This document shows, piece by piece, positions 8,911 through 15,592 of a stretch of DNA of 64,000 nt. The position numbers were made by a program, and so were the translations under genes. The notes below the pieces were generated by a model. It saw only the letters and a list, made by a program, of their open reading frames with translations, was not told the DNA's origin and did not search any database. Origin of the DNA: JBEVOS01 sp044226655 (GTDB taxonomy: Bacteria > Pseudomonadota > Alphaproteobacteria > Caulobacterales > Aquidulcibacteraceae); assembly GCA_044226655.1 (NCBI GenBank), contig JBGAGO010000001.1:434001-498000 (forward strand), read 5' to 3'. Positions within the stretch are counted from its first letter, which is position 1. Each line of letters begins with the position of its first letter.

Positions 8911-10236
8911 ATGCTGCGTTTTGTATTTCTGGCCGTGCTGTGCGCGCTGGCGCCGGCAAGCGCCGCACACGCCGCCCTGCCCTTCGATCCCGACGCCGCC
9001 ACGCGGGCCTGGCTCGCCACGTTGGGGCCGGAGGCGACGGCGCGCTCCAACGCCTATTTCGAGGGCGGCTATTGGATCCAAATCCTCGGCGCCGCGCTCG
9101 GCATCGGCGTCTCGGTCCTGATGCTGGCGCTCGGCTGGGCGCGGCGCGTGCGCGATTGGCTGGAGCGCACAGTCAAAGCCAAGACGCTGGTCGCCTTCGG
9201 CATGGGCGTGTTCTACATCGCGGTTTCGAGCGTGCTGACCTTCCCGTTCACCTGGTATGTCGGCTTCATCCGCGAACACCAATTCGGCCTCTCGACGCAG
9301 AATTTCGGCCAATGGTTCGGCGAGTTCGCGATCGGTTTCGCCATCAGCCTCGTGCTGTCGGCGCTGTTCATCGCGATCCTCTATCTGATCGTGCGCGCGG
9401 CGCGGAATGCGTGGTGGGTGTGGGGCTCGGTGTTTGCGATTTTCTTCTTCGCGCTCGCCAATTTCGCGGCGCCCGTGCTGATCGCGCCGCTCTTCAACAC
9501 CTATCAGCCGATGCAGGAAAGCCCGCTCAAGGACGACATCCTGGCGATGGCGCAGGCCAATGGCGTGCCGGCCGATAACGTCTATGTCTATGACCGCTCG
9601 CGCCAGACCAACAGCATTTCCGCCAACGTCTCGGGCCTGTTTGGCACGACGCGCATTTCCATCGCCGATACGCTGATTTCGCGCGCCAGTCCGGACGCGG
9701 TGCGCGCCGTGCTTGGCCACGAGATCGGGCATTACGTGCTCGGCCACACCTATTCGCTGATGATCATGGTCGCGATGCTGGTGCTGATCTTCTTTGCGGC
9801 GACGCATTACATCTTTCGCGCCATCGCCAAGAACGGGCGATGGGGCATTCGCGACATCGACGATCCCGCCGGCCTGCCGCTCGCGCTCGCGATCATCACA
9901 GCGCTCGGCCTCTTGGCGACGCCGGCGCAGAACACGCTCATCCGCTTCCATGAACAGCAGGCCGATATGTTCGGGCTCAACGCCGCACGTGCGCCCGATG
10001 GCTTCGCCGAAGCGTCAGTGCTGCTGAGCGAGTACCGGAAAATGGCGCCGAGCCCGCTCGAGGAATTCGTGTTCTTCGACCATCCCTCGGGCTGGACGCG
10101 CATCCACAACGCCATGGTCTGGAAAGCCCACGAGATCGCCGCCGGGCGCCTGCCGCCCTCCCCCGGCGGCCCGCCGGCCAATTGGCGGCCGGATTTCGTC
10201 GTGCTGCGGGACCAGGCCCGGCCGCCGCATAGGTGA
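8911..10236 (+). CDS. M48 family zinc metalloprotease (Ste24/CAAX protease 1-like)
   Basis: The 441-residue integral membrane protein has the zinc site HEIGH in AVLGHEIGHYVLGH (about residue 270) and a downstream glutamate in HEQQADMFGL. A likely signal or first membrane segment is followed by about six further hydrophobic segments; FPFTWYVGFIREHQFGLS is typical of Ste24. Family members cut proteins within or next to the membrane; the bacterial substrate is unknown. GAGGGGCG precedes the ATG. Length agrees with Ste24 homologues (about 410-450). Confidence 0.92.
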   Translation: MLRFVFLAVLCALAPASAAHAALPFDPDAATRAWLATLGPEATARSNAYFEGGYWIQILGAALGIGVSVLMLALGWARRVRDWLERTVKAKTLVAFGMGVFYIAVSSVLTFPFTWYVGFIREHQFGLSTQNFGQWFGEFAIGFAISLVLSALFIAILYLIVRAARNAWWVWGSVFAIFFFALANFAAPVLIAPLFNTYQPMQESPLKDDILAMAQANGVPADNVYVYDRSRQTNSISANVSGLFGTTRISIADTLISRASPDAVRAVLGHEIGHYVLGHTYSLMIMVAMLVLIFFAATHYIFRAIAKNGRWGIRDIDDPAGLPLALAIITALGLLATPAQNTLIRFHEQQADMFGLNAARAPDGFAEASVLLSEYRKMAPSPLEEFVFFDHPSGWTRIHNAMVWKAHEIAAGRLPPSPGGPPANWRPDFVVLRDQARPPHR

Positions 10237-10281
10237 TTATACGCTTGTTTGGCCCCACCCCCGTAACTTGGGGTAAATTCG

Positions 10282-10917
10282 CTATGGATATGGAACGGTC
10301 ACGCGGCGGAGCGTGAGGTTGATCCGGCCGCCCTTCGGTAGGAGCCGGGACGTGCCCGCGATCACCCGGTCGACGCCGTGAAACGCCCGCCTGGCCGCCC
10401 CGGCGAGCAGCACCACATCGCCTGAGGACAGGCGCACCGAGCTGGTCGGATCCGTGCGCAGCTGGCCGCCCAGGCGGAACAGCGCCGTATCGCCCAGCGA
10501 GATCGACAGCACCGGCGCGTCCCAAGCCTCCTCATCGCCGTCCACGTGCAGGCCCATGCGGGCATCGCCCTGGTAGAGATTGACCAGACAGGCCTCAGGC
10601 GGGGCGCGGTAGCCCGCCAGCGCGTCCCAGATCGCCAAAACCGCCGCGGGTATCGGCGGCCACGGCCGGCCGGTCTCGGGATGCGTGCTCTGGTAGCGGT
10701 AGCCGCGCGCCTTGTCGGTGACCCAGCCCAGCGGGCCGAAATTGGTCATCCGAACGCTCATCGGCTGGCCCGAGCGGGGCATGGTGGGCACGTAGAACGG
10801 CGCCTGCTTGGCCAGCGCGAACACCTCGTCGCACAAATCCTCCTGCGCCCCCCGGCCGAGATAGCCGGGCAGCAGGCGGAAACCGTCGGGGGCGGCCGAT
10901 GCGCGCGCGTGCGGCAT
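10282..10917 (-). CDS. alkB: AlkB-like DNA repair dioxygenase
   Basis: AlkB proteins reverse N-alkyl damage on DNA bases using Fe(II), 2-oxoglutarate and oxygen. The 211 residues carry the iron ligands HVD (LHVDGDE) and a distal His (AFHGVDRV), followed by the 2-oxoglutarate-binding Arg pattern NLTLRR near the C-terminus. MPRSGQPMSVRMTNFGPLGW and the substrate-side NLYQGDARMG also fit E. coli AlkB, with similar length (216). It stands alone between the Ste24-like gene (convergent) and dnaK (divergent). Confidence 0.93.
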   Translation of the reverse strand: MPHARASAAPDGFRLLPGYLGRGAQEDLCDEVFALAKQAPFYVPTMPRSGQPMSVRMTNFGPLGWVTDKARGYRYQSTHPETGRPWPPIPAAVLAIWDALAGYRAPPEACLVNLYQGDARMGLHVDGDEEAWDAPVLSISLGDTALFRLGGQLRTDPTSSVRLSSGDVVLLAGAARRAFHGVDRVIAGTSRLLPKGGRINLTLRRVTVPYP

Positions 10918-11036
10918 GGGTCTGTCCTAAGCTGATCCGCGCCGTTTCGCGAGCCGCCGCCCGCTATGCCTGACGCGGTGTCAGGTTCCGCGGAAGAGGC
11001 GGCCCGACCCGGAATACACCTCCGGTCAAAAGGGTT

Positions 11037-11064
11037 CTTGCGGCGCCCGCCCGGCTTCCCATAT
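11037..11064 (+). promoter_or_regulatory. Likely sigma-32 (RpoH) heat-shock promoter for dnaK
   Basis: CTTG at 11037-11040 and CCCATAT at 11058-11064 are separated by 17 bases. This matches the RpoH consensus CTTG, a spacer, then CCCCATNT. It lies about 140 bp before the dnaK ATG in the 286-bp alkB/dnaK gap. No CIRCE repeat is seen there, so dnaK is probably controlled by RpoH and not by HrcA. Confidence 0.6.
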
Positions 11065-11203
11065 CAGGCCGGAACTCGCCGTGCAGGCGTGCGCCCTTCG
11101 GGCGTAGGCTGCGCCGGCAAATCAGGTTCAAAGGGATGCGGGGTTTGGACGCCGAGATCGGGTCCCTTAGAAGGCCGCGCATCGCCAAGAGGAGCGAGAA
11201 CAC

Positions 11204-13105
11204 ATGGGCAAGGTGATTGGCATCGACCTTGGCACGACGAATTCGTGCGTGGCGGTGATGGAAGGCGGTCAGCCGAAGGTGATCGTGAATGCGGAAGGCG
11301 CGCTGACGACGCCCTCCGTCGTCGCCTTCACCGAGAGCGGCGAACGCCTCGTCGGCATTCAAGCCTCCCGCCAAGCGGTCACGAATCCTGAGCACACTTA
11401 TTACGCCGTGAAGCGCCTGATCGGGCGCCAGTTCGACGATCCGATCGTCAAGAAGGACATCGGCCTCGTCCCCTACAAGATCGTCAAAGCCGCGAGCGGC
11501 GACGCCTGGATTCAAGGCCGCGACAAGCAATATGCGCCGGCCGAGGTTTCGGCCTTCGTGCTGCAGAAGATGAAGCAGACCGCGGAAGATTATCTGGGCG
11601 AGCCTGTCACCCAGGCCGTCATCACGGTGCCCGCCTATTTCAACGACGCGCAACGTCAGGCGACGAAAGACGCCGGCCGCATCGCCGGCCTTGAAGTGCT
11701 GCGCATCATCAACGAGCCGACCGCAGCGGCCCTCGCCTATGGCCTCGACAAGACGCAAGAGAACAAGACCATCGCGGTCTACGATCTGGGCGGCGGCACG
11801 TTCGATGTGTCGATCCTCGAAATCGGCGACGGCGTGTTCGAAGTCCGCTCCACGAACGGCGACACGTTCCTCGGCGGCGAAGATTTCGACGTCCGGATTC
11901 TCAACTATCTGGCCGACGAATTCAAAAAGCAGAACGGCGTCGATCTGCGCCAGGACAAGCTGGCTTTGCAGCGGCTCAAGGAAGTCGCCGAACAGGCGAA
12001 GAAAGAGCTGTCCTCGCGCACCGAGTTCGACGTCTCCGTGCCCTTCATTTCGATGGATGCGAACCGCAATCCGCTCCACCTCAACATGAAGATCACGCGC
12101 GCGAAATTCGAATCGCTCGTCGAAGATCTGGTCCAGCGCACGCTGGAGCCGTGCAAGGCGGCGTTGAAGGACGCCGGCCTCAAGGCGGCGGACATTCAAG
12201 AGATCGTGCTCGTCGGCGGCATGACGCGCATGCCGAAGATCCAGCAGGTCGTGAAGGAATTCTTCGGCCGCGAGCCGCACAAGGGCGTCAACCCGGATGA
12301 AGTCGTGGCCGTGGGCGCCGCGATCCAGGCCGGCGTGCTGCAGGGCGACGTGAAGAACGTCGTGCTGCTCGACGTGACGCCGCTCTCGCTCGGCATCGAA
12401 ACGCTTGGCGGCGTGTTCACGCGCCTGATCGAACGCAACACCACGATCCCGACCAAGAAGAGCCAGACCTTCTCGACTGCCGAGGACAATCAGCAGGCGG
12501 TGACGATCCGCGTGTTCCAGGGCGAACGCGAAATGGCGGCGGACAACAAGCTCCAAGGCCAGTTCGACCTGATGGGCATCCCCCCTGCCCCGCGCGGCAT
12601 GCCGCAGATCGAGGTCACGTTCGACATCGACGCCAACGGCATCATCTCCGTCAGCGCCAAGGACAAGGCGACCAATAAAGAACAATCGATGCGCATTCAG
12701 GCGTCGGGCGGTCTGTCGGAATCCGACATTCAGCGCATGGTGAAGGATGCCGAGGAGCATGCCGGCGAGGACAAGTCCCGCCGCGAGCTCGCGGAAGCCA
12801 AGAACCAGGGCGAAGCGCTCATCCATCAAACCGAGAAGCAGCTCGCGGAACATGGCGCCAAGCTTCAGGCCGGCGATAAGAGCGCGATCGAAAATGGCGT
12901 CGCGGCGCTGCGCGATGCGCTGGGCGGCGAAAACGTCGCCGACATCGCCTCGAAGACGCAGGCGCTGATCCAGGCGTCGATGAAGATCGGCGAAGTGCTC
13001 TACGGCCAAGGCGCGCAAGGCGGCGGCGAAAGCGGCGGCGCTGACGATGGCGTGGTCGACGCCGAATTCGAAGAAGTGGACGGCCAAAGCAAGAAGAGCG
13101 CGTAA
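11204..13105 (+). CDS. dnaK: Chaperone protein DnaK (Hsp70)
   Basis: The 633-residue Hsp70 starts GKVIGIDLGTTNSCVAVMEG. It has the ATPase signatures IINEPTAAALAYG and VYDLGGGTFDVSILE and the linker VVLLDVTPLSLGIETLGG, followed by the peptide-binding domain and a C-terminal lid ending DAEFEEVD, the usual co-chaperone contact. GrpE and DnaJ, its partners, are both in the window. A strong AAGAGGAGCGAGAA ribosome binding site precedes the ATG, and a likely RpoH promoter lies about 140 bp upstream. dnaJ follows after a repeat-filled 212-bp gap. Confidence 0.98.
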   Translation: MGKVIGIDLGTTNSCVAVMEGGQPKVIVNAEGALTTPSVVAFTESGERLVGIQASRQAVTNPEHTYYAVKRLIGRQFDDPIVKKDIGLVPYKIVKAASGDAWIQGRDKQYAPAEVSAFVLQKMKQTAEDYLGEPVTQAVITVPAYFNDAQRQATKDAGRIAGLEVLRIINEPTAAALAYGLDKTQENKTIAVYDLGGGTFDVSILEIGDGVFEVRSTNGDTFLGGEDFDVRILNYLADEFKKQNGVDLRQDKLALQRLKEVAEQAKKELSSRTEFDVSVPFISMDANRNPLHLNMKITRAKFESLVEDLVQRTLEPCKAALKDAGLKAADIQEIVLVGGMTRMPKIQQVVKEFFGREPHKGVNPDEVVAVGAAIQAGVLQGDVKNVVLLDVTPLSLGIETLGGVFTRLIERNTTIPTKKSQTFSTAEDNQQAVTIRVFQGEREMAADNKLQGQFDLMGIPPAPRGMPQIEVTFDIDANGIISVSAKDKATNKEQSMRIQASGGLSESDIQRMVKDAEEHAGEDKSRRELAEAKNQGEALIHQTEKQLAEHGAKLQAGDKSAIENGVAALRDALGGENVADIASKTQALIQASMKIGEVLYGQGAQGGGESGGADDGVVDAEFEEVDGQSKKSA

Positions 13106-13130
13106 CGGCGATGAACGGGGCGGCGTTCTT

Positions 13131-13298
13131 CTCTCCCCCTCCCCGGGGGGGGGGGGGGGGGGGGGGGGGGGGCGGCGAAGCCCTCCCATGGCCGTGATTT
13201 TCCTAAGGCTGGATGCGCTGTGTCGATGCGCTCTTTTGTTGAACGTTGTGGTTCACCCCACCCCCTGCCCCCACCCCTCCCGGGGAGGGGGAGCGTGG
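13131..13298. repeat. Paired-palindrome repeat (copy L) with 28-G homopolymer
   Basis: The dnaK/dnaJ gap holds two inverted arms about 95 bp apart. The right arm (about 13251-13298) reads TTCACCCCACCCC then a CCCTCCCGGGGAGGG palindrome. The left arm starts CTCCCCCTCCCC and ends GGCGAAGCCC like copy K (29235), but between them lies an uninterrupted run of 28 G (13145-13172). In copy K this position holds a mixed G/A/C sequence, so the G run is either a mutation or a base-calling artefact in a strong hairpin. Confidence 0.7.
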
Positions 13299-13317
13299 GC
13301 GCTCTGAGTCCGCGCGC

Positions 13318-14475
13318 ATGAGCGACCGCGATTTCTACGAGATCCTCGGCGTGGCGAAGAACGCCGACGCCGCCGCGCTCAAATCAGCCTATCGCAAGCT
13401 CGCGATGAAGCATCACCCGGATCAAAATCCGGGCTGCAAGGACAGCGAAGAGGCGTTCAAGGAAATCAACGAAGCCTATGCCGTGCTCTCCGATCCGGAG
13501 AAGCGCGCGGCCTATGATCGCTACGGCCGCGCCGCCTTCAATGGCGGCGGACCGGGCTTCAATCCCGGCGGCCAAGGCGGCTTCCAGGATTTCTCCGACA
13601 TCTTCAACGAGATCTTCGGCTCGGAATTCGGCGACATGTTCGCCCGCGGCCGCGGCGGCCCGCGTCACGGGCCAGAACGCGGCTCCGATCTGCGCTTCGA
13701 TCTCGAGATCACGCTCGAAGACGCGTTCCGCGGCGCCGAGCGCGAAATCAACGTCACCTCCGCCGTGCGCTGCGACAGCTGCAACGGCTCAGGCGCGGAA
13801 GGCGCGGCGACGCCGGAAACCTGCGCGACCTGCCGCGGCCAAGGCCAGGTCGCGAGCGGCAACGGCTTCTTCCGCGTGGTGCGCACCTGCCCCGGCTGCC
13901 ATGGGCGCGGGCAAACCATCAAGAACCCCTGCCCGTCCTGCAATGGCCGCGGCCTGCAGCAGAAGCAGCGCCAGCTCGCGGTGAAAATCCCGCCAGGCGT
14001 GGAAGACGGCACGCGCATCCGCCTCTCCGGCGAAGGCGACGCCGGCCTGCGCAACGGGCCGAACGGCGATCTCTATCTTTTCCTGTCGGTGAAACCGCAC
14101 CAGCTGTTCGAGCGCGACGGGCCTGATCTCTATTGCCGCGCGCCGGTGCCGATGGTGAAGGCCGCGCTCGGCGGCGAGGTCGAGATTCCCACCATCGATG
14201 GCGAGCGCACCAAGGTGCAAATCCCGGCCGGCGCGCAAACCGGCCGCCGCTTCCGCATCAAGGGCAAAGGCATGACCAGCCTGCGCGCGCGTGATCGCGG
14301 CGATCTCCACGTCGAGATCGCGGTCGAGACGCCGGTGAATCTGAGCGCGAAGCAAAAGAAGCTGCTCGAAGAATTCTCACAATCGTGCGGCGCGGAAGCG
14401 CATCCGCAGACGCAAGGCTTCTTCGACACCGTGAAGCGCTTCTTCGACGCGCGTGAGGACGGGCCAGCCCGCTAG
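13318..14475 (+). CDS. dnaJ: Chaperone protein DnaJ (Hsp40)
   Basis: The 385-residue protein has a J domain with HPD (KHHPDQNPG, about residue 35), a Gly/Phe-rich segment (about 75-115), four zinc-finger CxxCxGxG motifs (CDSCNGSG, CATCRGQG, CPGCHGRG, CPSCNGRG) and C-terminal substrate-binding domains. It stimulates DnaK ATPase and delivers substrates. The start MSDRDFYEILG fits the family; an in-frame ATG 24 codons earlier translates the repeat in the gap. Its TAG stop shares the sequence CTAG (14472-14475) with the stop of the convergent MarR gene. Confidence 0.97.
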   Translation: MSDRDFYEILGVAKNADAAALKSAYRKLAMKHHPDQNPGCKDSEEAFKEINEAYAVLSDPEKRAAYDRYGRAAFNGGGPGFNPGGQGGFQDFSDIFNEIFGSEFGDMFARGRGGPRHGPERGSDLRFDLEITLEDAFRGAEREINVTSAVRCDSCNGSGAEGAATPETCATCRGQGQVASGNGFFRVVRTCPGCHGRGQTIKNPCPSCNGRGLQQKQRQLAVKIPPGVEDGTRIRLSGEGDAGLRNGPNGDLYLFLSVKPHQLFERDGPDLYCRAPVPMVKAALGGEVEIPTIDGERTKVQIPAGAQTGRRFRIKGKGMTSLRARDRGDLHVEIAVETPVNLSAKQKKLLEEFSQSCGAEAHPQTQGFFDTVKRFFDAREDGPAR

Positions 14476-14915
14476 GCGCGCGTGCGCGCATACGCCGTCA
14501 GCGCGCCGGCGAAGCGCGCCATCGCATCGGCCAGTTTCGTACGGTCCGCCCCGCTCCACTCCGCCAGCGCACGGGACAGCAGCCGCCGTCGCGCCAGCGT
14601 GATCGCTTGCACAATCCTTTCGCCGCCGGCGGTGAGACGCGCCATGCGCGCGCGCCGATCCTCCGCGTCCTCTTTGCGCGCGATCAGCTTGAGGCTCTCC
14701 AGCTTCCCAAGCTGCCGGCTGACCGTGGTGTGATCGCGCCCGACCTGATCGGCCAGCGCCGCGACCGTCAGCGGCCCCGCCATCGCCAGCCGCACCAGCA
14801 GCGGAAACAGCGCGCGATCGATCGTCACGCCCGCCTCCCGCAGCAGCGCCTCATCGCGCTGCGGGCTGCTCAAGAAGCTCATCAGCTCGATCAGGCTCTC
14901 GCCGAGCCGATCCAT
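14472..14915 (-). CDS. MarR-family transcriptional regulator
   Basis: The 147-residue protein shows the MarR winged-helix core: LTVAALADQVGRDHTTVSRQLGKLESLKLI, then the wing ARKEDAEDRRARMARLTAGG. It has no cysteine, so direct thiol sensing is unlikely. The start MDRLGESL (14915) is preferred; longer in-frame starts run into the divergent FMN-reductase gene. It probably regulates that neighbour and itself through palindromes in the shared 54-bp gap. Family members usually release DNA on binding small aromatic or oxidising compounds. Confidence 0.85.
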   Translation of the reverse strand: MDRLGESLIELMSFLSSPQRDEALLREAGVTIDRALFPLLVRLAMAGPLTVAALADQVGRDHTTVSRQLGKLESLKLIARKEDAEDRRARMARLTAGGERIVQAITLARRRLLSRALAEWSGADRTKLADAMARFAGALTAYARTRA

Positions 14916-14920
14916 CTCGC

Positions 14921-14977
14921 GTGTATTTTGCACGTTTACGGCGCCCGCTTTCCGAGTCAGATTGCGTGTATGATACA
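14921..14977. promoter_or_regulatory. Two short palindromes, possible MarR operators
   Basis: TGTATGATACA (14967-14977) is a perfect palindrome around its central G and covers the start codon of the FMN-reductase gene. GTGTATTTTGCAC (14921-14933) has matching GTG/CAC ends and lies just before the MarR start. Position in a 54-bp divergent gap suggests operators, but binding is inferred. Confidence 0.35.
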
Positions 14978-15530
14978 TGCATCCAAGGTGCTCGTCATCG
15001 CCGCCAGCGTGCGGCCGAACCGGCTCGCCCCGCAGATCGCGGCCTGGGCGGCCGAGATTGGGCGGCCGACCCTCCCCCTCCCGCTGGAGCTGGTCGATCT
15101 GAAGGATTGGCCGCTGCCGATGGATGACGAGCCCGCCATTCCCGCGCGCGGCGCCTATGCCTTTCCCCACACACGCGCGTGGAGTGAGAAAGTGCAGGAA
15201 GGCGCCGGCTTCGTGTTCGTCACGCCGCAATACAATTGGGGCTATCCGGCCGCGCTCAAGAACGCGCTCGATCATCTCTACGCGGAATGGGCGGGCAAGC
15301 CGGCGGCGATCGTCAGCTATGGCGGCCATGGCGGCGTCCGCTGCGCCGAACAGCTCCGCCAGGTGCTCACCGGGCTCAAGATGAAGCCGGTCGCGACCAT
15401 GCCGGCGCTCACGCTGCCGCGCACGCAGATCGAATCTGACAGCGGCTTCATCGACGCGGAGGCGGTTTTCGGCGCGCAGCGCCCAGCGCTCGCGCAGGCG
15501 TATCAGGAATTGTCCGCCGCCCTGGCCTGA
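14970..15530 (+). CDS. NADPH-dependent FMN reductase family protein
   Basis: The 186-residue flavodoxin-like protein has the FMN phosphate-binding loop near the start (VIAASVRPNRLA), TPQYNWGYPAALKNALDHLY (the family signature around the flavin) and VSYGGHGGVRCAEQLR. These enzymes reduce FMN or quinones with NAD(P)H and often serve in oxidative or quinone stress. It is divergent from a MarR regulator, the usual context for an inducible quinone or azo reductase. ATG 14970 is the first start that fits the family. Confidence 0.88.
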   Translation: MIHASKVLVIAASVRPNRLAPQIAAWAAEIGRPTLPLPLELVDLKDWPLPMDDEPAIPARGAYAFPHTRAWSEKVQEGAGFVFVTPQYNWGYPAALKNALDHLYAEWAGKPAAIVSYGGHGGVRCAEQLRQVLTGLKMKPVATMPALTLPRTQIESDSGFIDAEAVFGAQRPALAQAYQELSAALA

Positions 15531-15592
15531 ACGCCGCGAAAACGCGCGGCCACGTTCCGCCTGTAAAAAACTTGTTCTAATCTGGCCCCTGC

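Noticed and set aside
10237..10281. Weak hairpin ACCCC/GGGGT between the Ste24-like and alkB genes as a terminator
   Set aside because: Five pairs only and no clear T-run on either strand.
10964..13189. Long minus-strand open frame (741 codons) opposite dnaK
   Set aside because: Shadow of dnaK: the plus-strand product is unmistakable Hsp70, and the minus product is low-complexity with no family features.
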